This document shows positions 22,736 to 32,254 of a DNA stretch of 64,000 bases, one piece after another (the first letter of the stretch is position 1; every line of letters starts with the position of its first letter). A model generated the notes under the pieces. It ran no database searches. It was not told the origin of the DNA and was given only the letters and a program-made list of their open reading frames with translations. The translations under genes and the position numbers were made by a program. The stretch comes from Annona cherimola (Eukaryota > Streptophyta > Magnoliopsida > Magnoliales > Annonaceae): assembly GCA_030490835.1 (NCBI GenBank), contig CM059972.1, positions 41,953,452 to 42,017,451 on the forward strand, given 5' to 3'.

Positions 22736-22749
22736 GAGTAATAATACTC
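22736..22749 (-). other. GAGTA/TACTC hairpin (G3)
   Basis: GAGTA-ATAA-TACTC lies beside GTAAGCAAGC. It is the G3 version of the hairpin seen at 20174, 27405 and 49626. Confidence 0.55.
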
Positions 22750-23394
22750 AGTAAGCAAGCTATACATAATTTTTCAATCATTTTCATGCATTTCATAAAA
22801 TACAAATGCAATGCATACATAGCATTCATGACATTCCTTTGGATGCGACGCTAGCTAGGTGCCCATCCCATACATGCTCCCATTTCAGGGAGGTCGCCGC
22901 CGGCCTGGGCCTATTAAGCGACTTGGCAATAGTGAGGGGGACATCCGGTCCGCTTACTACCTCGACTAAGGCCTATTCCTCGTGTACATGCACATGCCGA
23001 CATGATATTTGCAAATCATAAATAATTTCATAAAAAGCATTTAATAAATAATTTCACAAAATGAACTTCAGTTCATGTAAAGCAGTTATAGGTATGGCCA
23101 ACCTTAAATAAATTTCATAAAGTAACTTGCAAACAATTTCAAGCATTTTGGAAATAATTTACAAAACATATAACTTGCTTACCTTCATAGGAGGTGTCTT
23201 CGACCTTCTCTTTTCCTTTTCCTATTCAAGGAGAAATGATATTTTCATTTCTTCTATTCAAGCTGCATCCCATGCATACTCTATATTATTTGGGCATTAT
23301 TTCTTTATGTGGATATTTTTATCCATAGGTTCTTCAAAATTTCATCCTTATAATTAAATATTAATCTCAAATTTTCTTCAAAATCATGCTGTTT

Positions 23395-23480
23395 ATTGTA
23401 GCAGATCACTGTAGCAAATTACTGTAGTATATTACTGTTCATCCGAGTTACTGTTCACAGAGACGTGGTTACTGTTCATG
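23395..23480 (-). repeat. ACTGTTCA/ACTGTAG repeat cluster (G3)
   Basis: Several ACTGTTCA and CACTGTAGCA words occur in under 100 bp, the reverse complement of the cluster at 62805-62912. A related CACTATTCACGT cluster lies at about 24735-24780. Confidence 0.7.
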
Positions 23481-24895
23481 GGTTCCAAAAATTGATATTT
23501 TTTCCAAAAATAAAAAATACCATGACATACCTTATGCCTAGTATATCATAAGACATTCAATACATTTTGAATTTATCATCATTTACTTGGTGAAAAAAAA
23601 ATCATTTTCTCCATATACTAAAAATCAACATAAATTCACTTAAGCATAATCCTTAATTCCAAAAATCATGAAATTAATATATCATTATTCCAACATTATA
23701 TTTATCATAATCATACATTCCAAATCATCATTTATAAATTTTGGAGCATTATTTTCACATACCATATGCTATTTTCCCGAATACCCTATTTTCGCTCCAA
23801 ATTTTTGATGTCTTGGCATAATTATATCTATACTTATTTTCTCATGCTTGGGCATTATCTAAGCATGATTTTACCTTACTTAACATCCAAAAGAAATTTG
23901 GGTAGAAATCACTTACCCGAAGTGGAGATATACCACTTTTTCTCACCCTTTTTCTCTCTAACTTCCTCCTTTTCTTCCTTGGACGTGTGGGAAAGTTTGG
24001 AAACTTGGAATGGCTTAAGTGGAGCTTGGTTTTGGATGCCTTTGACGTCCTCCCCCTGCTGCCCTATTTATAGGGTTGAATTTTTCAAGAATTTGGAATT
24101 TACCCCCTAGTTTTGAGGTATTTAATTATAAATTGGTATTTCTTTTTAATTTTGAAAAATGCTTTGAGCCCTGTGCTGCCCACCCTAGGCCTGCTCCAGC
24201 AACCCTATTGAAGCCCTATTTTCCACCTATTTTTTTATTTTTAAAATTAATTAAATTAAGCTAAATTAATCCTAGCCATTGATTTTTGATTAGGATAAAT
24301 TTTGACCATTGATTTTGGTCAACTTTTTCAGCTGCTCCCCCTGCAACATCCCTGCAGCAGCAGCCATTGCATTTAATTTTTTTATTTTTATTTATTTACT
24401 TTATTTAAAAAGTCAAAAGTAGCTTTTATAAAAAGTTAGCTACTTTTAGATTTTTTTTGACGTTTCATCTTGACCTTTGATTTGTGATTTTCATCACATC
24501 TTAACCCATTCATCATGTCCATCATGAATTTTTAACCATCCATAAAAAATTTCATCGAATTCCGACGCCCGGATTGCAATTTATGAATTTTTTTCTATTT
24601 TTCCACAAAAATCCAGATTTGAATTAAAATATCCAAAAGAATTGCTATTTTGTCTTGTAGTGATTAAATCTCCATTTTGTCTTTTTGTGATTAAGTTAAT
24701 CCAAGTGATTAACTCTTAATCACGTGTCTTAGTCCCCAGTTACTATTCACGTCACTATTCATGTCGCTATTCACGTCATATATCCATCAATATAATTCAT
24801 GAATTTTCATTTATTCATAAAATAATTACAAAATTAAAAATATCGAAATGACGCGTATACGGTCGAAATGACGCGCATACGGTTGGGGTTTCACA

Positions 24896-25952
24896 CCCCG
24901 AACCGAGATGTCACTTCAAAACCTCAAGATCCTATCGATTGGTAAATGTGAATCAGGATTGTTGCCCTGACCACGCGACGGGTTCTTAATTGGAATACGC
25001 CCAAATTTTTTTTCGTTTATTCATCTGTCATCATTCATAACTTGACATGAAAATCATCACACATTGTGACATTTCACTTGTAATAAAATTCATCATTTCA
25101 TTCATAACATCCTTTCATGCCTGTCGTTATTCACTCAATCATTGTACACATCATACTTGCATACATTCAGTCATTGACTCACATGAATCTTAGCATTTTA
25201 ACTATGTTCATATACACATAAACATGGAACTTAGAACTCTAACTAAGTTCATATACACATTAGCTTACCTTAGCATATTCATGCTTTTCCATTCCTCATA
25301 GCCTTCAAGGCTATCATCACGTATCTTCCTCCTCGTCTTAGGTTTGCAACCTTCTGAGTTTCCCCGGTACCTATCTAAGGGTTGGGAAAACAAAACGTGA
25401 GTGACAACTCAGTAAGCAAACATTTTATCTTTAGGGCAAGGCTTCCTTGATAACCTTTTTCATAAACATCGGGAATACCCTTTTCCTGAGGACATGTATA
25501 TGTCCTGAAATATCATCATGAAATCTTTTTCATTAAGCATTCATTCATAAAACCAGTTACAAGCCACGTGTAGGCCTGTTAAGGCAAAACATACACGTTT
25601 TACCTTCTCTAATGAATTTCCTTTAATTCTTATATGAACATTTTTAATGTTCATAGACATTACATGAAATCATCTTTTGCCGGTGGACGTTTTACGTCCA
25701 AAACATTATTTCTCATAAATCCTTAGGCAAAGGAGACATCTCATGTCTCAAAACATCATTAACATAAGTCATCATAAAATCCCTTAGCCAGGAGACATTT
25801 TATGTCTCAAAATATTTTTCACATAATTTCCTTTGGCAATGGACATTCATGTCCTAAAACATCAATCACATAAGCCTTTCTCGGCAAAGGACATTTTTAT
25901 GTCCAAAAATATTTTTCATTATAAAACATCAATCACATAAGCCTTTCTCGGC
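24896..25952 (-). mobile_element. E2 LTR, second piece
   Basis: It continues the G2b LTR end after the G3 insertion (CCCCGAACCGAGATG...). It holds the GAGT/ACTC hairpin and seven covarying palindromes at about 25489-25910, with arms GGACAT, GAACAT, GGACGT, GAGACAT and their complements. It stops inside the array, where G1 gag begins. Confidence 0.75.
25489..25910 (-). repeat. Covarying palindrome array (E2 copy)
   Basis: There are seven units. GGACGT-TTT-ACGTCC here corresponds to GGATGT-TTT-ACATCC in E1's left LTR, so both arms differ together. Confidence 0.78.
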
Positions 25953-25957
25953 AAAGG

Positions 25958-26639
25958 ACTCCTTATTGAATTCTTCAACAAATGCCTGCCATGTCACCTC
26001 CTCTGGGTGTGGCATGGTGATCAACATAGTTTCCCACCACTCATGGGCATCCTTTGTTAACAAATGAGTGGCGCACAACATCTTTTGCCTATCATTACAC
26101 GGAGATATCCTAAAAAACTTTTTAATCTCCGTCATCCATTGCTCCGCTTGAACGGGGTCGGGTTCTCCTGAAAATTTTGGAGGTCGTTGGGTGAGGAATG
26201 CATTAATAGCTCTTCTATCTTCTTCCATCAACCGATCCTCATCTCCTCTAAGTGTCATTGTGGGGGTCAAAGTAGCCGTGGGAGTGGTTCCTTCTCTTTC
26301 AGTATTTCTCATCTGTCCTTGCTGGGTTTTTTCCCACAAGCCTTGGATAATATTTACGGCTTGGGCTGCCCAGTCTTGAGTAGCTTGCTGCATGGCTTCC
26401 TTTACCGCCATAGTTACTCTTTCTTCAATCAATCTTGCCTGTCTAGGCTCAAGTTCCTCTTCCATATTTCTTTCGAGGCTTAAGTCTTCTCGTCTTTGAC
26501 GAGTCCTTGGGTTTTACCCATGTGACTTTGGTCTACCCCTCTTTGGTCTACTAGTTTCTCCAATCTCATGTTGGCTGGGAACTTCTGTAGCAACTTCCTT
26601 TCCCTTGTTCTTTCTAACCCTAGACCTTGTGTCAACCAT
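25958..26639 (-). pseudogene. gag: Ty3/Gypsy gag fragment (G1), minus strand
   Basis: On the minus strand an ATG at 26639-26637 opens MVDTRSR..., with an AT-hook-like RPKRGRP at residues 31-37. An in-frame TAA (26516-26514) stops it at codon 42. The same frame then continues through MEEELEPRQ (26465) and a helical region into a Retrotrans_gag-type domain (PPKFSGEPDP, EQWMTEIKKFF, ATHLLTKDAHEWW). It is cut at about 25958 where E2 DNA starts, so the last nine residues of the frame are foreign. The gag fold places G1 in Ty3/Gypsy. The TAA is shared with the plus copy at 32009-32011. Confidence 0.85.
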
Positions 26640-26980
26640 GATGCTTTTCTGAATATCAAAAGCATATACTTTCATTCATAGTTAGGGTTAGGTCATAACA
26701 TATGCATCTGATCATCATATAATTAGCAACCAATTCATCCAATCACAATCATTTGATATTATTGATCATCATATATCATCCATCCTATCATAATAATCAC
26801 TTATGCAATCATCATAAAATCATGCATATGATATTTAATCATTACACTTAAACTTTTCCGTGCCTATTTACCAGTCTGTGCTCTAATACCATTCTTTGTG
26901 GTATCAGCCCTATCCTTTCATCATCCTTTATTTTCTCCTTCTCCCGCCTATTTACCAATCCTTGCTCTGATACCATTACT
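26640..26980 (-). mobile_element. G1 leader between PBS and gag
   Basis: This non-coding leader is rich in ATCAT-type words and contains the PBS and a degenerate second PBS-like block about 84 bp further in. It is mirrored on the plus strand at 31545-31885 and also present at about 36300-36532. Confidence 0.75.
26964..26975 (-). other. Primer-binding site (initiator Met tRNA), G1
   Basis: TGGTATCAGAGC on the minus strand is separated by 5 bases (AGTAA) from the LTR end GGGGCGCCACA. Confidence 0.88.
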
Positions 26981-27530
26981 TGTGGCGCCCCAGCTCGAGC
27001 ATCACAACCTTACCTCAAGATCGTTCGATTGGTAGACGTGATCAGGATTGTTGCCCTGTCACACGGCGGGTTTTAATGGATATTTATCCAATTAAATATA
27101 TTTCATAGGAGTTTGATTCCTTCTTATTTTCGTCTCATGCATATCTGAGTCATTTCCATCCAATAATGGCAAAATAAAGCATGATGTTCAAAAACATTTC
27201 ATCATTCTCATAAATCAGATGTCACTGCATGTATTATCATAGTTGTCAACATGAACCATCAAGGTAAATTTACAATCAATCATTCAACATAAGTTTTTCA
27301 CAACATGAAACTTATATTGTTCTTCATTTCCTCAATGCTCAGCTCTTGCTCCTTGAGCGTCAGGTCTCTTCTTTCACCTGTCTATGGGTTTGGAAAACAA
27401 AACGTGAGTTGAAATTCAACTCAATAAGCAAGCTGTATATTTTGCAAGCAATTCATTTTGAAGGCATGTTTATTCAAAAGCATTTTTCTCCCTTCGGTAG
27501 AGACACTTATCAAGAGATCAACTACCTGTG
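26981..27530 (-). mobile_element. G1 LTR 3' end, 550-bp fragment, minus strand
   Basis: It is the reverse complement of 30994-31544. It breaks off at about 27530, where a plus-strand G1 LTR begins a few bases from its own start. It includes the perfect hairpin at 27405-27423. Confidence 0.85.
27405..27423 (-). other. TGAGTTGAA/TTCAACTCA hairpin (G1)
   Basis: This 19-bp inverted repeat has 9-bp arms and one central base. It also occurs on the plus strand at 31102-31120 and corresponds to the shorter GAGT/ACTC hairpins of G2, G3 and G3b. Confidence 0.65.
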
Positions 27531-30434
27531 GGTTATGTATGTATTGAACGTGTATATGATGATTATTTGTGGATTATGGAATTATAAAGGTATTATGTGA
27601 TTTTTTCTAATTATGGCAATTAGGCTATGGGTTAGCATTAATGATGTGATTAAGTATTTTGAGCCTAAATGAGACAATGGGTTTAAAATAAATTATTGGT
27701 GATTTAAATGTGCAAATATATCATGAAAAATCATTTTCCGTTATTTAAAATGAATTATGGAGATTAATGTGGAAATTGACAAGTTTGATGGAAAATATTG
27801 AAAAATTCATAACTCAACGCCTATAAGGTGGATTCAAGTGAAATTTGAGATGAAAATTGTCAATGATGGGCTTGGTATTTTGGAATGAAAAAAATTATGA
27901 AAATTCTTGATGAAATGAGAATTATGAATTTTTAAGTATATGTTCATTTCAACCGTTAACTTTAAACGGCTATATCAGGAGCTAGAAAACTCAGATGGAG
28001 TTGAAATTTGAAATAGTTGAATGGAATGGTGAGATGTTTATTTTGGATGGCTTGGATTAAGCATGAATTGTTGAGAAAATTCCTGCATTGAAAAAGGTGA
28101 GCATGTTTGACTTATGCTCCACAAAAGTAACCTACCATTAATGCTAGAGTACCAAGAGTTAATGCTTGATGGAAAGGGAATTTGAGGTGCAAAATTGCAG
28201 GCCATTCCTTGAGGATTTTATACAATTATTTTCCATTTATAAAGGTGAGAATTATCCAACCATTTAATGCATTTTATGATGGAATTTCAAAGTCATGGAG
28301 GAGGTGTCAAAGAGGGGATGTCCAAGGGCTGTTTGGTGGCCATTTTTGATTTTTTTGATTTTTCAAAAATGCCTAAATGTTGCAGGGATATAAGAAAATG
28401 ATATGTGCATTAAATAATGGAGATCCGTAGCAATTAAAAAATGGAAAAAGGCAAGTATATACTGCTGAAAACATGGACAGCTTGTATGGGTGGAAAATGT
28501 GATTTTTGGTGTTAAGTTGCTGCAATATTTGTTAAATTTATTTACATAAAATTAATGCATGAATTAAAGGGTAATTAGAGGTATAAATTACCCACGTTTT
28601 TTCATAAAATAAAAATGAAAAAAATGGATAAAAATCTGGACAGATTTGGACGTGAAATGGAGATGCATTGGATGGTCAAAGATGATGCAGATTTTGTGAT
28701 TTTTGAAAATGGTAAAAAGCAATTTTACTTGGCTGAGAATTACCCACCTCATATGGTAGATAAGGGTGCATTTAAGGGGTGTGGAATTGCAGCAAAAGTG
28801 GGCCCCACAGCTGGAAAAAAATCCAGCCCTTATAAGCCATGCACGATCACTTGGAGAGAGGCTTGAGAAAATTTCTAAGTGTGGAATTTTTCACCCCAAA
28901 GCAACAGCAGCAGCAATCACGAAATTTCCCAAGAAAATAGGGGAGAAAAGAAAGGGAAAAAGAAGAAGGAATTGAAGAAGAAATCACTTCAAGTTGCTCA
29001 GATTTGATTTGCTACAAATCCAAGTAAGTATGTGATGATTTTGAGATGTTTAACTTGAGTTTTTAAACTCAAAACTTGGAAATGAAAACCATGCTTAAAG
29101 AATCTGTAAAATGATATTTTAACATTCCTTTGCATGAATATGGAATGGGCATTAATTTTTAAGCATGAATCTTTAAGTTAAAGTTGATGGAAATGGAGTT
29201 AAGCATGCATATGAAATGAAAAATCCAAGTTGTTAAACTCCAAATCTCCAAGACAAGTTGCTGTTTTGATTTGATGTTTTTATTTTTCTATGAATCATGT
29301 ATTCATGCCAAGAATATGAGGGTTTATGCTTAAGTGATGAAATTTTGAAGTTATGGAACGTGAAGTAGGGTTTATGACCAGAAATTGCAAGATATATGTT
29401 AAAAATCCTATGGAAATGGGTGTACATGTTTTATACAGTTTATGTAGGGTAAAATAACCTAGGATTAAGTTATAATGGATTCCGAAAAGGATTTAGGGAA
29501 ATAAGATCCATAACTTATTTTTATGAATTTTTGGAAGTAATGCATTTATGGAGTGGAAACGGGTCTCAAAACGTAATGGTAACTTGCTGTTTTTAGAAAT
29601 GATAATGCATGGATGTTAATTATGTGTTAAATCTCTAAATATTTATGATTAAAATAGATTTTATTTCTGAAAATTCGGAATTATTTGACTGCGTAGGGTC
29701 AAGTGTCGAAAGACGCGTAAAACGGGTGAAAAACGGGTTTCAAACTTGCTGTTTTGGAAACCTATGGGTGAATGGATTTAAATCCTATAAAAATAACCTA
29801 AATTAAGTGATGATTATGTGTAATTAAACCCCTGAAAAATGAATTAAATTTCTGAGTTAGTAAATTTTATGAAATGCATCAAGTTTATGCGTTAAATGAG
29901 CTTATATGAAGGAATAACGGTAAACGGGTGAAGAATGACTTATGAAAAGCGATTTTATGCAAAAATGCATAAAAATGAGATGAATTCTGTGTCTATGGAT
30001 CTGTTTGAGATGGTATGGTATTTAATCCAAAATTTTGGAATTGATTTATGAAGCTAAGGCAATGCTATGTACGTAGAAGAAACACCCATATGTGTGTTTT
30101 GGAAAAATGGGAAAAAATGGAAAAGTAAGCTTAATGAAGCTATGAATGATGTGGATGGAATGAATTTTATGATATTGAAATGGATACCCTAATTTTAGGG
30201 TTATATGTATATGCTATGATGTATGATAGCCGAATGTGTGTAAATTATGTTAATGGGTGCAAAATGTGCCATATATGTGTATGATGACTTGTGTAGTCAA
30301 ATAAATGATGTGTGTATATGGAATGGGTTGGAAAACTAAGTGAAATATGAGGAAAGGAAATGTATGAAAAATTATATCATTTTCAAGGAGGCAAAGGCAA
30401 AGAGAAAGTGGTGACGGAAAGCTAAGAACTTGAG

Positions 30435-31147
30435 GTAAGCAAGCAGCTTTCTAAATGATTTTGGTTTTCATTACAAAGTGTTTAAGGATGGTCATTCCTT
30501 GTTTATATGTGAATTGAAATGTTTATTTCTGTTGAAATAAATGATTGCTTATGATTTCGCAATTGTGCTTGAAATGTGTTGAAACATGAGTTTATACAAT
30601 GTTTCATTGAAACGGTGTTTAAAAGGGATGGTGCAAAGAATTCTCTACATGAGAATGACAAGTTCTATGTGTAAGAGGGTATATAATGCCGGGGTGACGA
30701 GAAGTCATGCATGGAATGGAAATCAAGTAGGCTAGTCGTGGTAGTAAGTGGACAAGGAGCCCCCCTTGACATTGCCAAGTCGGTAGGTCCGGTGCTAAGG
30801 ATGGAAAAGACACATCATGGAATATTGTTCCCCGTGCTAGCGTACCGTCACATCAAGGATAACTTCATCAATGAAAATGATGAATTTGCACATTCCATGT
30901 TCAAGAAATGTTTACGAATGGTTTACGAGTATGGTTTTTCATGAATGATTTTCATGGAATGTTTATGAAAGTTTTATGAAAAGGTTTTTTGCTCCACAAG
31001 TAGTTGATCACTTGATAAGTGTCTCTACCGAAGGTAGAAAAATGCTTTTGAATAAACATGTCTTCAAAATGAATTGCCTACAAAATATACAGCTTGCTTA
31101 TTGAGTTGAATTTCAACTCACATTTTGTTTTCCAAACCCATAGACAG
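30435..31147 (+). other. Putative LTR leader intron (G1)
   Basis: It begins AG|GTAAGCAAGC at 30435 and ends TTTTGTTTTCCAAACC...ACAG at 31147, 713 bp. GCTTGCTTA at 31092-31100 can pair with the donor region. The 31102-31120 hairpin lies just before the T-rich tract. It is conserved in position across LTR families. Splicing is an inference. Confidence 0.38.
31102..31120 (+). other. TGAGTTGAA/TTCAACTCA hairpin (G1, plus copy)
   Basis: This is a perfect 9-bp inverted repeat upstream of the TTTTGTTTTCC tract. Its mirror copy is at 27405-27423. Confidence 0.65.
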
Positions 31148-31549
31148 GTGAAAGAAGAGACCTGACGCTCAATGAGCAAGAGCTGAGCATTGAGGAAATG
31201 AAGAACAATATAAGTTTCATGTTGTGAAAAACTTATGTTGAATGATTGATTGTAAATTTACCTTGATGGTTCATGTTGACAACTATGATAATACATGCAG
31301 TGACATCTGATTTATGAGAATGATGAAATGTTTTTGAACATCATGCTTTATTTTACCATTATTGGATGGAAATGACTTAGATATGCATGAGATGAAAATA
31401 AGAAGGAATCAAACTCCTATGAAATATATTTAATTGGATAAATATCCATTAAAACCCGCCGTGTGACAGGGCAACAATTCTAATCACGTTTACCAATCGA
31501 ACAATCTTGAGGTAAAGTTGTGACGCTCGGGCTGGGGCGCCACAAGTAA

Positions 31550-31561
31550 TGGTATCAGAGC
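31550..31561 (+). other. Primer-binding site (initiator Met tRNA), G1 plus copy
   Basis: TGGTATCAGAGC lies 5 bases after the LTR end. A degenerate second copy (TGGTATTAGAGT) with the same downstream context lies at 31634-31645. Confidence 0.88.
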
Positions 31562-31885
31562 AAGGATTGGTAAATAGGTGGGAGAAGGAGAAAATAAATG
31601 ATGATGAAAGGATAGGGCTGATACCACAGAGAATGGTATTAGAGTATGGACTGGTAAATAGGCATGGAAAAGTTTAAGTGTAATGATTAAATATCATATG
31701 CATGATTTTATGATGATTGCATAAGTGATTATTATGATAGGATGGATGATATATGATGATAAATAATATCAAATGATTGTGATTGGATGAATTGGTTGCT
31801 AATTATATGATGATCAGATGCATATGTTATGACCTAACCCTAACTATGAATGAAAGTATATGCTTTTGATATTCAGAAAAGCATC

Positions 31886-32254
31886 ATGGTTGACACAAGG
31901 TCTAGGGTTAGAAAGAACAAGGGAAAGGAAGTTGCTACAGAAGTTCCCAGCCAACATGAGATTGGAGAAACTAGTAGACCAAAGAGGGGTAGACCAAAAT
32001 CACATGGGTAAAACCCAAGGACTCGTCAAAGACGAGAAGACTTAAGCCTCGAAAGAAATATGGAAGAGGAACTTGAGCCTAGACAGGCAAGATTGATTGA
32101 AGAAAGAGTAGCTATGGCGGTAAAGAAAGCCATGCAGCAAGCTACTCAAGATTGGGAAGCCCAAGCCGTAAATATTATTCAAGGCTTGTGGGAAAAGACC
32201 CAGCAAGGACAGATGAGAAATACTGAAAGAGAAGGAACCACTCCAATGGCTACT
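31886..32254 (+). pseudogene. gag: Ty3/Gypsy gag fragment (G1), plus strand
   Basis: The ATG at 31886-31888 starts the same reading frame as the minus copy, with the same in-frame TAA at 32009-32011. The frame then runs through the MEEELEPRQ segment and is cut at about 32254 by an inverted G1 LTR. The last 25 or so residues of that open frame are LTR, not gag. The Retrotrans_gag core is absent here. Confidence 0.82.

Larger units (their letters stand above)
22410..24895 (-). mobile_element. G3 solo LTR, 2486 bp
   Basis: The termini are TGTGGCGCCCC...GGGTTTCACA. The flanks CCCTG (22405-22409) and CCCCG (24896-24900) differ by one base. It lies 12 bp from the tip of E2. There is no internal region. 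A second complete G3 solo LTR is at 61372-63901 on the other strand. The start region has two close copies of a CGAAATGACGCG(T/C)ATACGGT motif (about 24844-24885). Confidence 0.85.
27533..31544 (+). mobile_element. G1 LTR, plus strand, nearly complete (about 4.0 kb)
   Basis: It lacks only about 30 bp of the LTR start. The end GGGGCGCCACA at 31544 is followed by AGTAA and the PBS, so this is a 5' LTR of a plus-strand copy. Minus-strand relatives are at 32255-35496, 36533-40484 and 40497-44989. Small ORFs such as 28615-28866 recur in the youngest copies but are broken in the more diverged copy, so I do not call a gene. Confidence 0.85.

Noticed and set aside
28615..28866. 84-codon ORF repeated in several G1 LTRs (also about 43628-43879, 34567-34809; weaker at 14159-14461)
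   Set aside because: It is open only in closely similar copies. The diverged LTR at 36533-40484 has the same DNA without an open frame, so copy similarity explains it.
31550..31561. tRNA gene at PBS-like sequences
   Set aside because: Only 12 bases match the tRNA 3' end and no cloverleaf surrounds them. These are primer-binding sites.
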